Positions 53,413 to 63,253 of a stretch of 64,000 bases of DNA are shown piece by piece; position 1 is the stretch's first letter; each line of letters begins with the position of its first letter. Under the pieces are notes generated by a model, which saw only the letters and a list, made by a program, of their open reading frames with translations, had not been told where the DNA came from and searched no databases. Made by a program: the position numbers and the translations under genes. The stretch comes from Amia ocellicauda (Eukaryota; Chordata; Actinopteri; Amiiformes; Amiidae). The DNA lies in contig NC_089863.1 in the NCBI RefSeq assembly GCF_036373705.1, positions 28,852,227-28,916,226 on the forward strand. Direction: 5' to 3'.

Positions 53413-53415
<3 letters not shown>
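52142..53415. mobile_element. non-autonomous Tc1/mariner-like element (ACTACCGGTCAAA family)
   Basis: It starts GACTACCGGTCAAAGTTTTA and ends in the inverted form GTGTTCTAAAACGGTAGTG, next to TA. The 1,274 bp have no transposase. It contains an internal direct repeat at 52200-52270 (CAGTTCAAGTGCAGTGAATA twice). The same family recurs at 62339 in the other orientation. A (TA)n tract follows at about 53417-53452. Confidence 0.75.
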
Positions 53416-53458
<43 letters not shown>

Positions 53459-53936
53459 ATTAGGTGAATAACATAAATTACAACAGAGAAATGTGCATAT
53501 TGGGGGTTTTAAAACCTGTTCTCTTCCTTGTAAGGAAGCTCACTCCCTCCCCCCACCCCCTCTCTACCTCCCTCCCTCCCTCTCTCTGTTCCTCACTCTC
53601 TCACACACAAGGAGACAGACAGAGCTCCACTGAGTGAGGCAGTGGGAGTGTGTGATGTGTGGATTGTGCCAGTCAGTGTTGTGTGCCAGTGTACCAGTGT
53701 GTGTGTGTGTGTGACGTTGTTGTTGATGCTGTTGTGTTTGTGAGTCAGTGTTGCATGTGGCGGTTGTGTGTTTCTGTGTGCCAGTCAGGCATTGTCGTTG
53801 TGGCAAGCACTGTCTGTGTGTGTGCCAGTCTCTCTCTAGGCTTGTGTGCTGGTCATTGTGTGTCTGTGTGCCAGCCAGTGTGTCAGCATGTCTGCAGCCA
53901 GTGTGTGAGTCTGTGTGTGCCAGTCTGTGTTCAGCC

Positions 53937-54873
53937 ATGGACAGAGCACGCCGGCTGTGCCGAGTCAGGAGCCAGCTGCTCCGGGAGTGTCTGGCCGAGT
54001 CTCTGGGCACCTACATAATGATTGTGAGTACTCTGTGCCAGGCGCTGTGGAAAGGGGTAGGGTTGACAGTGTAGGGGGGACAGTGTAGCTGCTGTAGGTT
54101 GCTACAGATTAACTGGTTTGTGGTTTATCTCCAGTCACTGTAGGTCAGCGTGTCATGGTTGTGGTGGTTGTTGTGTCGTGAGGTTGTTTCCAGTGATCAC
54201 ACCTCCCTATCTGTGTGTGTAGGCTGAGTATTGTCATTGTTGTTGTGGTTGAAATTCAGACTGGAAGATAAAAAACACAAAGACGCTAAAGTCCAACAAC
54301 AGCAAACAGGGGACTTTGGCCAAGGAGAGAGGGAGAGAAACACAGAATCAGCAATTACAGTTACAAAAACTCCTACACACACACACACACACACACACGC
54401 ACACTCATTCACAGAGCCACAAACACAATCACAGACCCACACACACAAACCATTTTTCCAGAAGCTACAGGTATGTCAGTCAGTCAGTGTTTCAGATGTT
54501 ATAGCTGTGTTATTGTTCTAGGTGTATCAATTGATCTGTATTCCAGATCTTCAATTTGAATCAGTGGTCTGGAAGTTCTAGGTGTGTGTGTTCTAGGTGT
54601 GTGGGCAAGTCTGTATTGCAGATGTTCTAGGTGTATCTGTAAGTCCATGTTCTAGATCAGTGGTTCTCAAAGCTGTCCTGGAGTACCACCTACCACCTAT
54701 CAGCTCTCAATTACTTAATTTAACCCTTAATTGAACTAATCATTTCCTGAATCAGATTTGTATTATTTTTAATTTTAATTAATTTAATTAAGAGCTCAGT
54801 TGGAACAAAAACCAACAGGGCAGGTGGTACTCCAGGACAGGTTTGAGAACCACTGTTCTAGATGTTTTCTAGT

Positions 54874-54924
<51 letters not shown>

Positions 54925-56856
54925 GTATGCCAGTGGGTGACTGTTCCAAATGTTCTAGGTGGGGTTAATGTTCCAGATGTTGTAGGTGTGTCTGTATTAT
55001 AGAAGCTCTAGGTGTGAGTGCGTTGGATGTTATAGGTGTGTGAGTGGGTCAGTGTTCCAGCAGCTGATTGATGTTGCTGCGATTCCAGCTGTTCGGCTGC
55101 GGTGGGGTTGCCCAGGTGACAACGAGCAGCGAGACAAAGGGGCAGTACCTGTCGATCAACCTGGCCTTCGCCCTGGGGGTCACATTCGCCGTGTATGCCT
55201 CCCGCGGTGTCTCAGGTATACACTCATCTGCACAACTGCTTGTGTGTGTGTGTCATTGTGTGTGTCATTGTGTGTGTCATTGTCACTGTCTATTTGTGTT
55301 TGTGTGTTAATCTCTGTGTTGTGCTCCTTCCTCAGGGGCCCACCTGAACCCTGCTGTCTCTCTCAGCCTGTGTGTTCTGGGCAAGCACCAGTGGAAACGC
55401 CTGCCGTTCTATGTCTTCTTCCAACTGCTGGGGTCCTTCCTTGCCGCGGCAACAGTATATGCTTTGTACTATGGTGAGAGGCGAGGGACATACGGACACC
55501 TTTGCTACCAGAGCTACCTTCCAGCTTTACACAGTCTTAGTTCTGGGAGGAGGAGCAGAAGGGGTTAATCTGAAGTTATAAAGTGCAGCGGGTTGTGTGT
55601 TGTTGTGTGTTGTGTCAGTATTGGGTATTACAGTTTTGTGTGTTATTTGTGTTGTGTGTTACAGCAGTCTTGAGTTGTGTGTTGTATTGGTGTGGTGCAG
55701 AGATGATAATGGAGTACAGTCTGCGCAGTGTATTGTGTCAGTGTTGTGTGTTATTGTGTTGTGTTGTGGTGGTGCAGAGGCGATAATGGAATACAGTCAG
55801 GGCAATCTGACAGTGTCTGGCCCCAGAGCCACGGCTGGGATCTTCGCCACCTACCCCTCTGACTACCTCAGCATCTGGAGTGGTTTCCTGGATCAGGTAC
55901 CCCATCCTGCTCCTCTACCATCATCTTCCTCATTCTCTCCCTCCTTTCCCTCCCTCCCTTTTCCCCCATCCTGTATCTTCTCCCCTTTCCTCTTACCCAT
56001 TCTGCTACCTCCCTCTCCCTCTCCCTTCTCCCTCTTCCCTCTCTCTGCCTCTTCCCCTCCCACCTTCCTACTCCTTCATTCTCTCTCTCCCTCTCCCCCT
56101 CTCCAGGTTGTGGGCATCATCTTGTTGTTTTGCTATGCATTCTGAGTCTATATTAACCATATAACCTCCTCCCCTTCCCTCACAACCTCCCTCTATCCCC
56201 ATCCCTCCTTCCCCCTCTCCCTCCCCCTCTCTCCCCTGTATCTCTCCAGGTGGTGGGCACTGCGGCACTGTTGCTGTGTGTGCTGGCAGTAGGGGATGAG
56301 CGGAACAGCGCCCCCCCCGCAGGGCTGGAGCCGGTGCTGGTGGGCCTGGTAGTGCTGGGCATTGGCATCTCCATGGGGGGCAACTGTGGGTACCCCCTGA
56401 ACCCCGCCCGTGACCTGGGGCCCCGCCTTTTCACGTTCATCGCAGGCTGGGGGGGACAGGTCTTCACGTGAGTATCTGTCTGTGCATGGGTGTTTGGGTG
56501 CATGGGTGTGTGGGTGGGTATGGGTGGGTGTGGGTGGGTGTGGGGGGTGTCTGTCTCTGTCTGGATCCTATTCTGGCAAGACTGTAAATCTCTACTTCTC
56601 TCTCTCTCTATGTGGCAGGGCGGGTGGGGGCTGGTGGTGGGTGCCTCTGGTGGCCCCCCTGCTTGGCGCTCTGACGGGCACAGCACTGTACCAGCTGCTG
56701 GTGGAGTTCCATCACCCCCCCCATGAACTCGACCCCCCTGGCACACAGGCCAATGAAGTGGGCCTAGCGCTGGAGGTGGAAAGGGAGGCCGGGGAGGAGA
56801 AGGGGGTCAGAAATGGGGGGGAGGTGGGCGACGAGCGCATAATCAACCGCCTCTAA
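53937..56856 (+). CDS. aqp10: aquaglyceroporin, AQP10-like, second tandem gene
   Basis: Six exons: 53937..54023, 55089..55215, 55336..55473, 55778..55896, 56250..56467, 56619..56856 (308 aa), with the same phases and internal exon sizes as the upstream gene. NPA boxes lie at 76-78 (GAHLNPAV) and 208-210 ([12 protein letters not shown]), with a sequon at N127 (GNLTVSGP). The segment [13 protein letters not shown], then AGWG and [28 protein letters not shown], matches the C-terminal part of human AQP10 better than the first gene does. The C-terminal tail is longer, Gly/Glu-rich and acidic. The start [10 protein letters not shown] is the only good ATG before the donor at 54024. It should be a glycerol/water channel. 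The gene arose by tandem duplication with the upstream one, long enough ago for clear divergence. Introns carry a hAT MITE, an (AAT)n repeat and a duplicated splice acceptor (55700). Confidence 0.94.
54658..54855. mobile_element. hAT MITE in aqp10 intron 1
   Basis: It starts CAGTGGTTCTCAAAGCTGTC and ends AGGTTTGAGAACCACTG, flanked by a perfect 8-bp duplication TTCTAGAT (54650-54657 and 54856-54863). At 198 bp it lacks about 114 internal bases present in the duplicate at 57577. An (AAT)n tract follows at about 54877-54925. Confidence 0.88.
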
Positions 56857-57226
56857 GTGAGTGTGTGAGAGGTGGGGGGTCAGAGGCTTGATACTCAAAA
56901 AAATGTAATTATGTATAGTTTCCATTGGCTTCCATGTATCTCAGCTAATACAGGACTGTGATCTAAACACTGGGCCCTATAATATACTATACTATATTTG
57001 CTTTAGTTTTACTGCCAGAGAATTTGTACCGCCAGTGTTCAGTAGCCACAGCCCCGCTGTGCTCAGTGATATCTCTCATTAGTGTTCATGTGATCACTAT
57101 GCTTGCATTATAATTGAAGTCTGATTTTAATTTCTTTCATCACTGCAACGAACAAACACTTGTAATTGGCATTGCATGTGATGTTATTGCATTGTATTGT
57201 TATATTGCATTTGTTATCCTACCCCA

Positions 57227-57232
57227 AATAAA
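57227..57232 (+). promoter_or_regulatory. polyadenylation signal of the second aqp10 gene
   Basis: AATAAA 370 bases after the TAA stop, within sequence that is duplicated at 58662-59051. Confidence 0.6.
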
Positions 57233-57328
57233 GATTCTAATAAAAAACGTGTATAGTATAGTTATGTGTCATGCATATTATGCACCCAACATTAAATGTA
57301 TTTTCTATTTTGTTACAGGGTTTTGTGG

Positions 57329-57509
57329 GTAAGCTTTATTTCTTTTGTGTGTATTTCTGTCACACCGGCGGCCTGTGCGGTGTGTGAGCTGTGTCGTGTG
57401 CATGTTGCTGACTGTCCGAAATAATACATAATACAAGCGTGTGTCAATAATAATAATATTATGAAGCTGTGCAGTGTGTAGTGGGAGAGAAAATCATATA
57501 TACTGTTTG
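57329..57509. repeat. 181-bp copy of 60143-60323
   Basis: Near-identical to the sequence just inside the CpG-rich region downstream (GGTAAGCTTTATTTCTTTTG to CATATATACTGTTTG). It is joined on the left to the aqp10 3' flank through a shared GGTA and on the right to the aqp10 intron 1 copy through TG. Confidence 0.92.
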
Positions 57510-57906
57510 TTCTAGGTGTGTGGGCAAGTCTGTATTCCAGATGTTCGAGGTATATCAGTAAGTCCATGTTCTAGATCAGTGGTTCTCAAAGCTGTCCTGG
57601 AGTACCACCTACCACCTATCAGCTCTCAATTACTTAATTTAACCCTTAATTGAACTAATCATTTCCTGAATCAGATTTGTATTATTTTTAATAGTAGGGG
57701 TTTTAAGTTAGATATACATTAGTATAAATAAATTATTAAGGAGCCAACATTTTATCAGTTACACAATTTGACAGAATCAAATGTAATCAAAATACTTAAA
57801 TTAAGGGTTCAATTAAGTAATTAAGAGCTCAGTTGGAACAAAAACCAACAGGGCAGGTGGTACTCCAGGACAGGTTTGAGAACCACTGTTCTAGATGTTT
57901 TCTAGT

Positions 57907-57963
<57 letters not shown>

Positions 57964-58660
57964 GTATGCCAGTGGGTGACTGTTCCAAATGTTCTAGGTG
58001 GGGTTAATGTTCCAGATGTTGTGGGTGTGTCTGTATTATAGAAGCTCTAGGTGTGAGTGCGTTGGATGTTATAGGTGTGTGAGTGGGTCAGTGTTCCAGC
58101 AGCTGATTGATGTTGCTGCGATTCCAGCTGTTCGGCTGCGGTGGGGTTGCCCAGGTGACAACGAGCAGCGAGACAAAGGGGCAGTACCTGTCAATCAACC
58201 TGGCCTTCGCCCTGGGGGTCACATTCGCCGTGTATGCCTCCCGCGGTGTCTCAGGTATACACTCATCTGCACAACTGCTTGTGTGTGTGTGTCATTGTGT
58301 GTGTCATTGTGTGTGTCATTGTCACTGTCTATTTGTGTTTGTGTGTTAATCTCTGTGTTGTGCTCCTTCCTCAGCGGCCCACCTGAACCCTGCTGTCTCT
58401 CTCAGCCTGTGTGTTCTGGGCAAGCACCAGTGGAAACGCCTGCCGTTCTATGTCTTCTTCCAACTGCTGGGGTCCTTCCTTGCCGCGGCAACAGTATATG
58501 CTTTGTACTATGGTGAGAGGCGAGGGACATACGGACACCTTTGCTACCAGAGCTACCTTCCAGCTTTACACAGTCTTAGTTCTGGGAGGAGGAGCAGAAG
58601 GGGTTAATCTGAAGTTATAAAGTGCAGCGGGTTGTGTGTTGTTGTGTGTTGTGTCAGTAT
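57510..58660 (+). repeat. duplicate of 54591-55621 (aqp10 intron 1 to intron 3)
   Basis: It carries the MITE (57577-57888, 312 bp, full length, TTCTAGAT flanks), the (AAT)n tract and exons 2 and 3 of the second aqp10 gene. Identity is nearly complete apart from a few changes near the left edge and the length of the MITE and repeat. Confidence 0.93.
58128..58512 (+). pseudogene. orphan aqp10 exons 2 and 3
   Basis: Exon 2 copy 58128..58254 and exon 3 copy 58375..58512, both open with intact AG/GT sites. The base after the exon 3 acceptor is C instead of G, turning GAHLNPAV into AAHLNPAV. Exon 2 has one silent change (TCG to TCA). Exons 1 and 4-6 are absent: sequence jumps at 58661 to the gene's 3' flank. 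It cannot make a channel alone, but could in principle be spliced into a read-through transcript. Confidence 0.9.
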
Positions 58661-58661
58661 C

Positions 58662-59051
58662 ATCTCAGCTAATACAGGACTGTGATCTAAACACTGGGCC
58701 CTATAATATACTATACTATATTTGCTTTAGTTTTACTGCCAGAGAATTTGTACCGCCAGTGTTCAGTAGCCACAGCCCCGCTGTGCTCAGTGATATCTCT
58801 CATTAGTGTTCATGTGATCACTATGCTTGCATTATAATTGAAGTCTGATTTTAATTTCTTTCATCACTGCAACGAACAAACACTTGTAATTGGCATTGCA
58901 TGTGATGTTATTGCATTGTATTGTTATATTGCATTTGTTATCCTACCCCAAATAAAGATTCTAATAAAAAACGTGTATAGTATAGTTATGTGTCATGCAT
59001 ATTATGCACCCAACATTAAATGTATTTTCTATTTTGTTACAGGGTTTTGTG
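58662..59051 (+). repeat. duplicate of 56938-57327 (aqp10 3' flank)
   Basis: It includes a second copy of the AATAAA signal (at 58951-58956) and continues at 59052 into unique sequence. The deletion between 58660 and 58662 removes the equivalent of 55622-56937 (1,316 bp, exons 4-6), with a shared GTAT-like word and one extra C. Confidence 0.92.
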
Positions 59052-59099
59052 GGTACACCAGACCAGAAGCACAACAGCTGTTCAAAGTGTTTTTCATAA

Positions 59100-60019
59100 G
59101 GTGCATTGCAATGCTTTTTGCTGCGCGGCCGGGTGGATAGGGTGTGTGTGGAAGTAGCAATACCGGTTTCTGTCGCTAGAGGACATGCGTGTATTAGGTA
59201 TTCTGTCCCTCGGCGCTCAACTCCACCGCCAGGGCTCTTCAGTTCACGCACGCAATAGCGCACACCTGTCTGCTTCGACACTCGCAGAGCAGGTATAGCG
59301 TCTATCTACTTCATATCTGTACAGCACAGACAATGCGAGCTCAATTTATATAAAGACTTATGTCCACTTATTCTGTTTTTAGTAAGGAAGGGTATTAATT
59401 GTTTGTCCTGTAGTAAGTGTGTGCTGCAGTTCTTCACTACCACACTGCACCGCTATCAATGGCACACAGTGCGTACCGGAGCAGGGATCCCCTTGACAAA
59501 CATGGCGGCGGCGAGCGCACCGTTCACTTTGAACCTTCCCGCCGAAACGCGTCACGTCTGCCTCGTCGGAGATGCTGAAGTTTTTAACAAACAGATACAA
59601 AAAAAAAAAAAAAAAAAAACGTGAGAGGGGAGGGAAGGGAATGGGAAAAAAGGGACATCAAAAGACTGGAGATTTGTTTGTTTTTATAACGTTAACTCAT
59701 CCATACTTACGCACATAAATTAATAAATAATTGAAAAGCGATTAGTATACTGTGGTTAAGGGGGTAGGCGGAGGAGGAGACAGGCATCTCGGTTCAGCCC
59801 CACTCCTCCTCCTCCTCCTCCTCCTCCTCCTCCAGGGACGGGGCTCGGATACCGCAGACGCTGCGCCGCACGGCATGGGTCCTGCCGGGGCAACATAGCG
59901 GGGGAGCGGGGAGCTATTGTCGGTCTCTCCATGGGCTGATCTAACGGGCATCTTCAACCAGACTCACCCCGTACCAAATGTGGCCTTAACCGGGGAGAGA
60001 GGAGGAGGAGGGGACGGTG

Positions 60020-60054
<35 letters not shown>

Positions 60055-60070
60055 TGATCATCTGAAAGGT
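59100..60070 (+). promoter_or_regulatory. CpG-rich promoter-like region with putative non-coding first exon
   Basis: The GC and CpG density stands out against AT-rich surroundings, notably 59120-59300, 59470-59590 and 59760-60010. It includes an ATGGCGGC (YY1-like) word at 59502, a (CTC)n tract at 59804-59835 and a (GA)n tract at 60022-60051. A possible donor GAAAG/GTAACG lies at 60068, and another, TGCTG/GTAAGC, at 60141. It most likely starts the next + strand gene, possibly atp8b2 by synteny. Confidence 0.5.
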
Positions 60071-60142
60071 AACGGTGCCATGTGTTTCTGTGGTGTTTTA
60101 AAGACGGCGGCTGCTGGTGTTATTTGCTCTGATCCTTTGCTG

Positions 60143-60323
60143 GTAAGCTTTATTTCTTTTGTGTGTATTTCTGTCACACCGGCGGCCTGTGCGGTGTGTG
60201 AGCTGTGTCGTGTGCATGTTGCTGACTGTCCGAAATAATACATAATACAAGCGTGTGTCAATAATAATAATATTATGAAGCTGTGCAGTGTGTAGTGGGA
60301 GAGAAAATCATATATACTGTTTG
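60143..60323. repeat. source copy of the 181-bp duplicate at 57329
   Basis: It marks the right limit of the ancestral 54591-60323 tandem duplication. Downstream, 60324-61650 holds a moderately CpG-rich patch (60760-61030) but no recognised gene. Confidence 0.9.
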
Positions 60324-61654
60324 ATCTGGTGTTTGTGTGTCGTTTTACAGACCACATAACTATATTGTCATACTTTAAAATGTCCCATATATCCATATTT
60401 GAAATATGTTTACATGTGCTTTTGTTTAGGGAGGCGAGTTGCTACTACGACATAACTGATTGATAACTTTACACCAGATGAACTAACTTCCTCGACCAAG
60501 TTTTTAAGTGACGTCTTTGAAATTATTGACTTTTGTAAATTCAGTATTTCAGGCGTTGCTCTTATCAGAAATGGGCGTGCAGGGCTGACAAAGTGTGATT
60601 ACATACATACATACATATATTATGTTGAAGGTGTGCGTTTTTTAGTGTACTAAGTGCAACAAAACATGATAGTTTCTGTAAGTTTATATATTTTTTGCTG
60701 GTTGTCGCAAAATTAATCCAGTTATTGTTAAGCACCTGGTGCAAAGACGGAAACGGCCTATCTAGAGCTAAAAATACTCCAGAAAAACGACGAGCTCGTC
60801 TGCATGTTTTCGATTTCGTTTCTGGTGTCTCTTTTGCAGCCTCTACCTTGACAGCTGCGTCCGGGCAGATGTGGGTTTTTGTTCCCGTTCGTGTTGCGCA
60901 GATGTTCGCAGCTCTGCGGGGTCTGCGCGGCTCCACCAATGGGATCAGTGGGATTGTGCAGATCAGCGCAGAACTGCGGGCATTTGCGGTGCAAGAACGG
61001 GACCTCTGTGTCAACTGTGTGCATAATGAAAGACAGGTCACGGGTAAAATGACTACATTATTATTATACATTACTTCAGGTGTCATTCACTAGGCAACTT
61101 ACTGTGAAATCCGCCTCCTAGCTGCTTAATGCTGTCTTAGCTTAGTTTAGTTTAATTGCATGTATGTTTTGCTATGCTCAATATTTTATGACTGTGTGTT
61201 CTTTACATTCCTCTCCTCACTGTTTCATGAAGTTTACAACTAATCCAAGAAGTTCACTTTTTTTTTTTTTTCAGGAATGTAATCCGGAGACATGAAATTG
61301 GGCCAAAAATGTACTGGGCTGTAGCGGGTGTTATGTTTATTTATTTATATATGTATTAGTTAAAGGAACAGAACACGTTTTGCACGCCGATAGAGGCGCA
61401 ATTTAAAAGACATTCTACAGTGTTTGCAAATGACGCTGCTGGATTTCTGAAGGTCCGACTGACTGACTGCTGCATTGCCTGTCTCTCTGGTGTCTGTGTG
61501 TGGGAACATATGAGTTTCTGCATGTATGTGTGGTTTTGTGTCCTGTCCGCCAAGCTTTTTTAACACGCAGGTATTGGAGAGCTGGGCCTTTAAATCCTAA
61601 TAGTACCAGCATCCTGACTCCCTGCCGAGCTGGTTGCACTAGCAGCTTGTGAGC

Positions 61655-61795
61655 CTGGCACTGCCCCCTGCCCCTTCCCTCTGTCCCTGCCCCTTGATCC
61701 TGATACTTGTCACTGTCCTTGTCCCTACACCCTGTCCTTGCACCTGTCCCCGACCCTACCCCTTGTGCCCTGTCCCTGCCCCCTGTCACCATGAC
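61655..61795. repeat. CCCTGTCCCTGCCC-type degenerate minisatellite
   Basis: Irregular CCCTG/CCTTG/TGTCC units over about 140 bp, just upstream of the putative exon at 61909. Confidence 0.75.
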
Positions 61796-61908
61796 ACCTT
61801 GACCATGTGTTTTCCCCAGCAGACCTTGCCTACCCGTCGGGCTGTGATGTATATTATTAATGTTTTTAAATTAACTGTGCTCTTTCTTTCTGCCCCCAAC
61901 CCCCCCAG

Positions 61909-61976
61909 GCTCTCCCATGGGACTGTGTGGCAGAAGGTCACGTGTATGGAGATGTTTAAAGAAAAGACTCCTCCTG
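61909..61976 (+). CDS. possible first coding exon of atp8b2 (partial gene)
   Basis: A strong polypyrimidine tract and CCCCCCAG acceptor precede 61909, and CCTG/GTAAGA is a good donor after 61976. From ATG 61946 the frame reads MEMFKEKTPP with phase 1. Human ATP8B2, as I recall it, begins MAVCAKKRPPEEE, with a short first coding exon of similar ending. Synteny (HAX1-AQP10-ATP8B2) and the upstream CpG-rich region support this. The following exons would lie beyond the window or be too short to see. ATP8B2 is a P4-ATPase phospholipid flippase. This is an inference from ten residues. Confidence 0.3.
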
Positions 61977-62338
61977 GTAAGACAGGGTTGTTATGGTGTC
62001 ATTACTATGTCATTACTGTTGTTGCTGTGTTTGCCTGTGGACGTGCATTGTCAGGCTGCGAGACTTGATTGTTGGTTCAGTTATGTAAAGTACTGTCTCT
62101 CTCCAGCTGGAGACCCTGATTTGCTGTACTGTAGACCCCTGTCTTGTGTATTTCTGTAGAGTGCATTATCACCATCGGCTCTGTTTCCCAGTCTTGCTCG
62201 TGTGAAGGGGGCATGTCACACTGTGACCGATGGAGGAGTACCATTTAACATCATTGGTTCAGAACATGTGTATGTGTAGGTCCCTTTAAGGATTGCTCAG
62301 CAAATTGTCCAACATGTAGAAAAGAAAATGTGTGTATA

Positions 62339-63228
62339 CACTACCGGTCAAAAGTTTTAGAACAATTTTTCAATTTCTTATTGAAATTTACGCAGTTTAA
62401 TGTCTCAATGTACTTTGACACACAACAAATAAACAATTGGAGATAAAGAAATAATGGAATTGTTTTAACAAAATGTAACCCCTTAAGCTGACAAACCCCT
62501 ATGATACCCTTAAAAGGGCACCAAATCCATGTGCTTCTCTTTAATCCCATGTGTACTCTTCACTGTTGTGTTTGTTGTATCCCATGAGATGGATTTTTTT
62601 GGTATCCCATGAAAGCTGAGACCTTCTAATGATGTGAAGCATTCTCTGATGTGAAAAGTTTGTTTTTTTATACCCCGCCCCACATTTACGCCCCCCCCCT
62701 TCCCTTTGTTTGATAGGGAATCCAGTATATGTTATTTTATGTACTGTTAGGTTGTTCTGAACAAAACAAGCCTATTTGCAAGGAAATCTGATCTAAACCG
62801 AGTGATCTGTGACCGTCTGAATTAGACCCCCGCACCCCCTACCCGGAGCAGACTGCCCGTTTACCCCCCAGGCTCTGAATGATGATGGGGGCGACATGGA
62901 TGTGTTTGAGAATGAAACGCGCTGGTAGCCAAGAGAATAAGCTTTCAAACAATATGCACATTGTAGGAATACAGTGTCACTTCTACGCGCGGGAGCTTCA
63001 CGTAACACTGCAAAATAATGCTTAAGAAGATGTAGTAACACAGAATATAACTCTGAAATGTACATTATTTTTCAGTTTTTGGTAACCTAAACTTTTTTTT
63101 TTTTTTAACCTCTTTCAGTTTACCACTTACCGTTGTACCATTTCAGGTTATTCACTGGACTTGAACGGTTTAAATTTCAATAAAAACTGGAAAAATAGGG
63201 AGTGTTCTATAACTTTTGACCAGTAGTG
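62339..63228. mobile_element. non-autonomous Tc1/mariner-like element (ACTACCGGTCAAA family)
   Basis: It starts CACTACCGGTCAAAAGTTTT and ends TATAACTTTTGACCAGTAGTG; 890 bp with no ORF. Internal words such as GCTTTCAAACAAT and GAAGCATTCTCTGAT recur in reverse orientation in the element at 52142, showing common ancestry. Confidence 0.75.
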
Positions 63229-63253
63229 TGTGTATTTACACCAATCAGCCATA

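Noticed and set aside
60695-61093. 132-codon plus-strand frame
   Set aside because: No recognisable domain, no splice partner, and a competing antisense frame over the same moderately GC-rich DNA.
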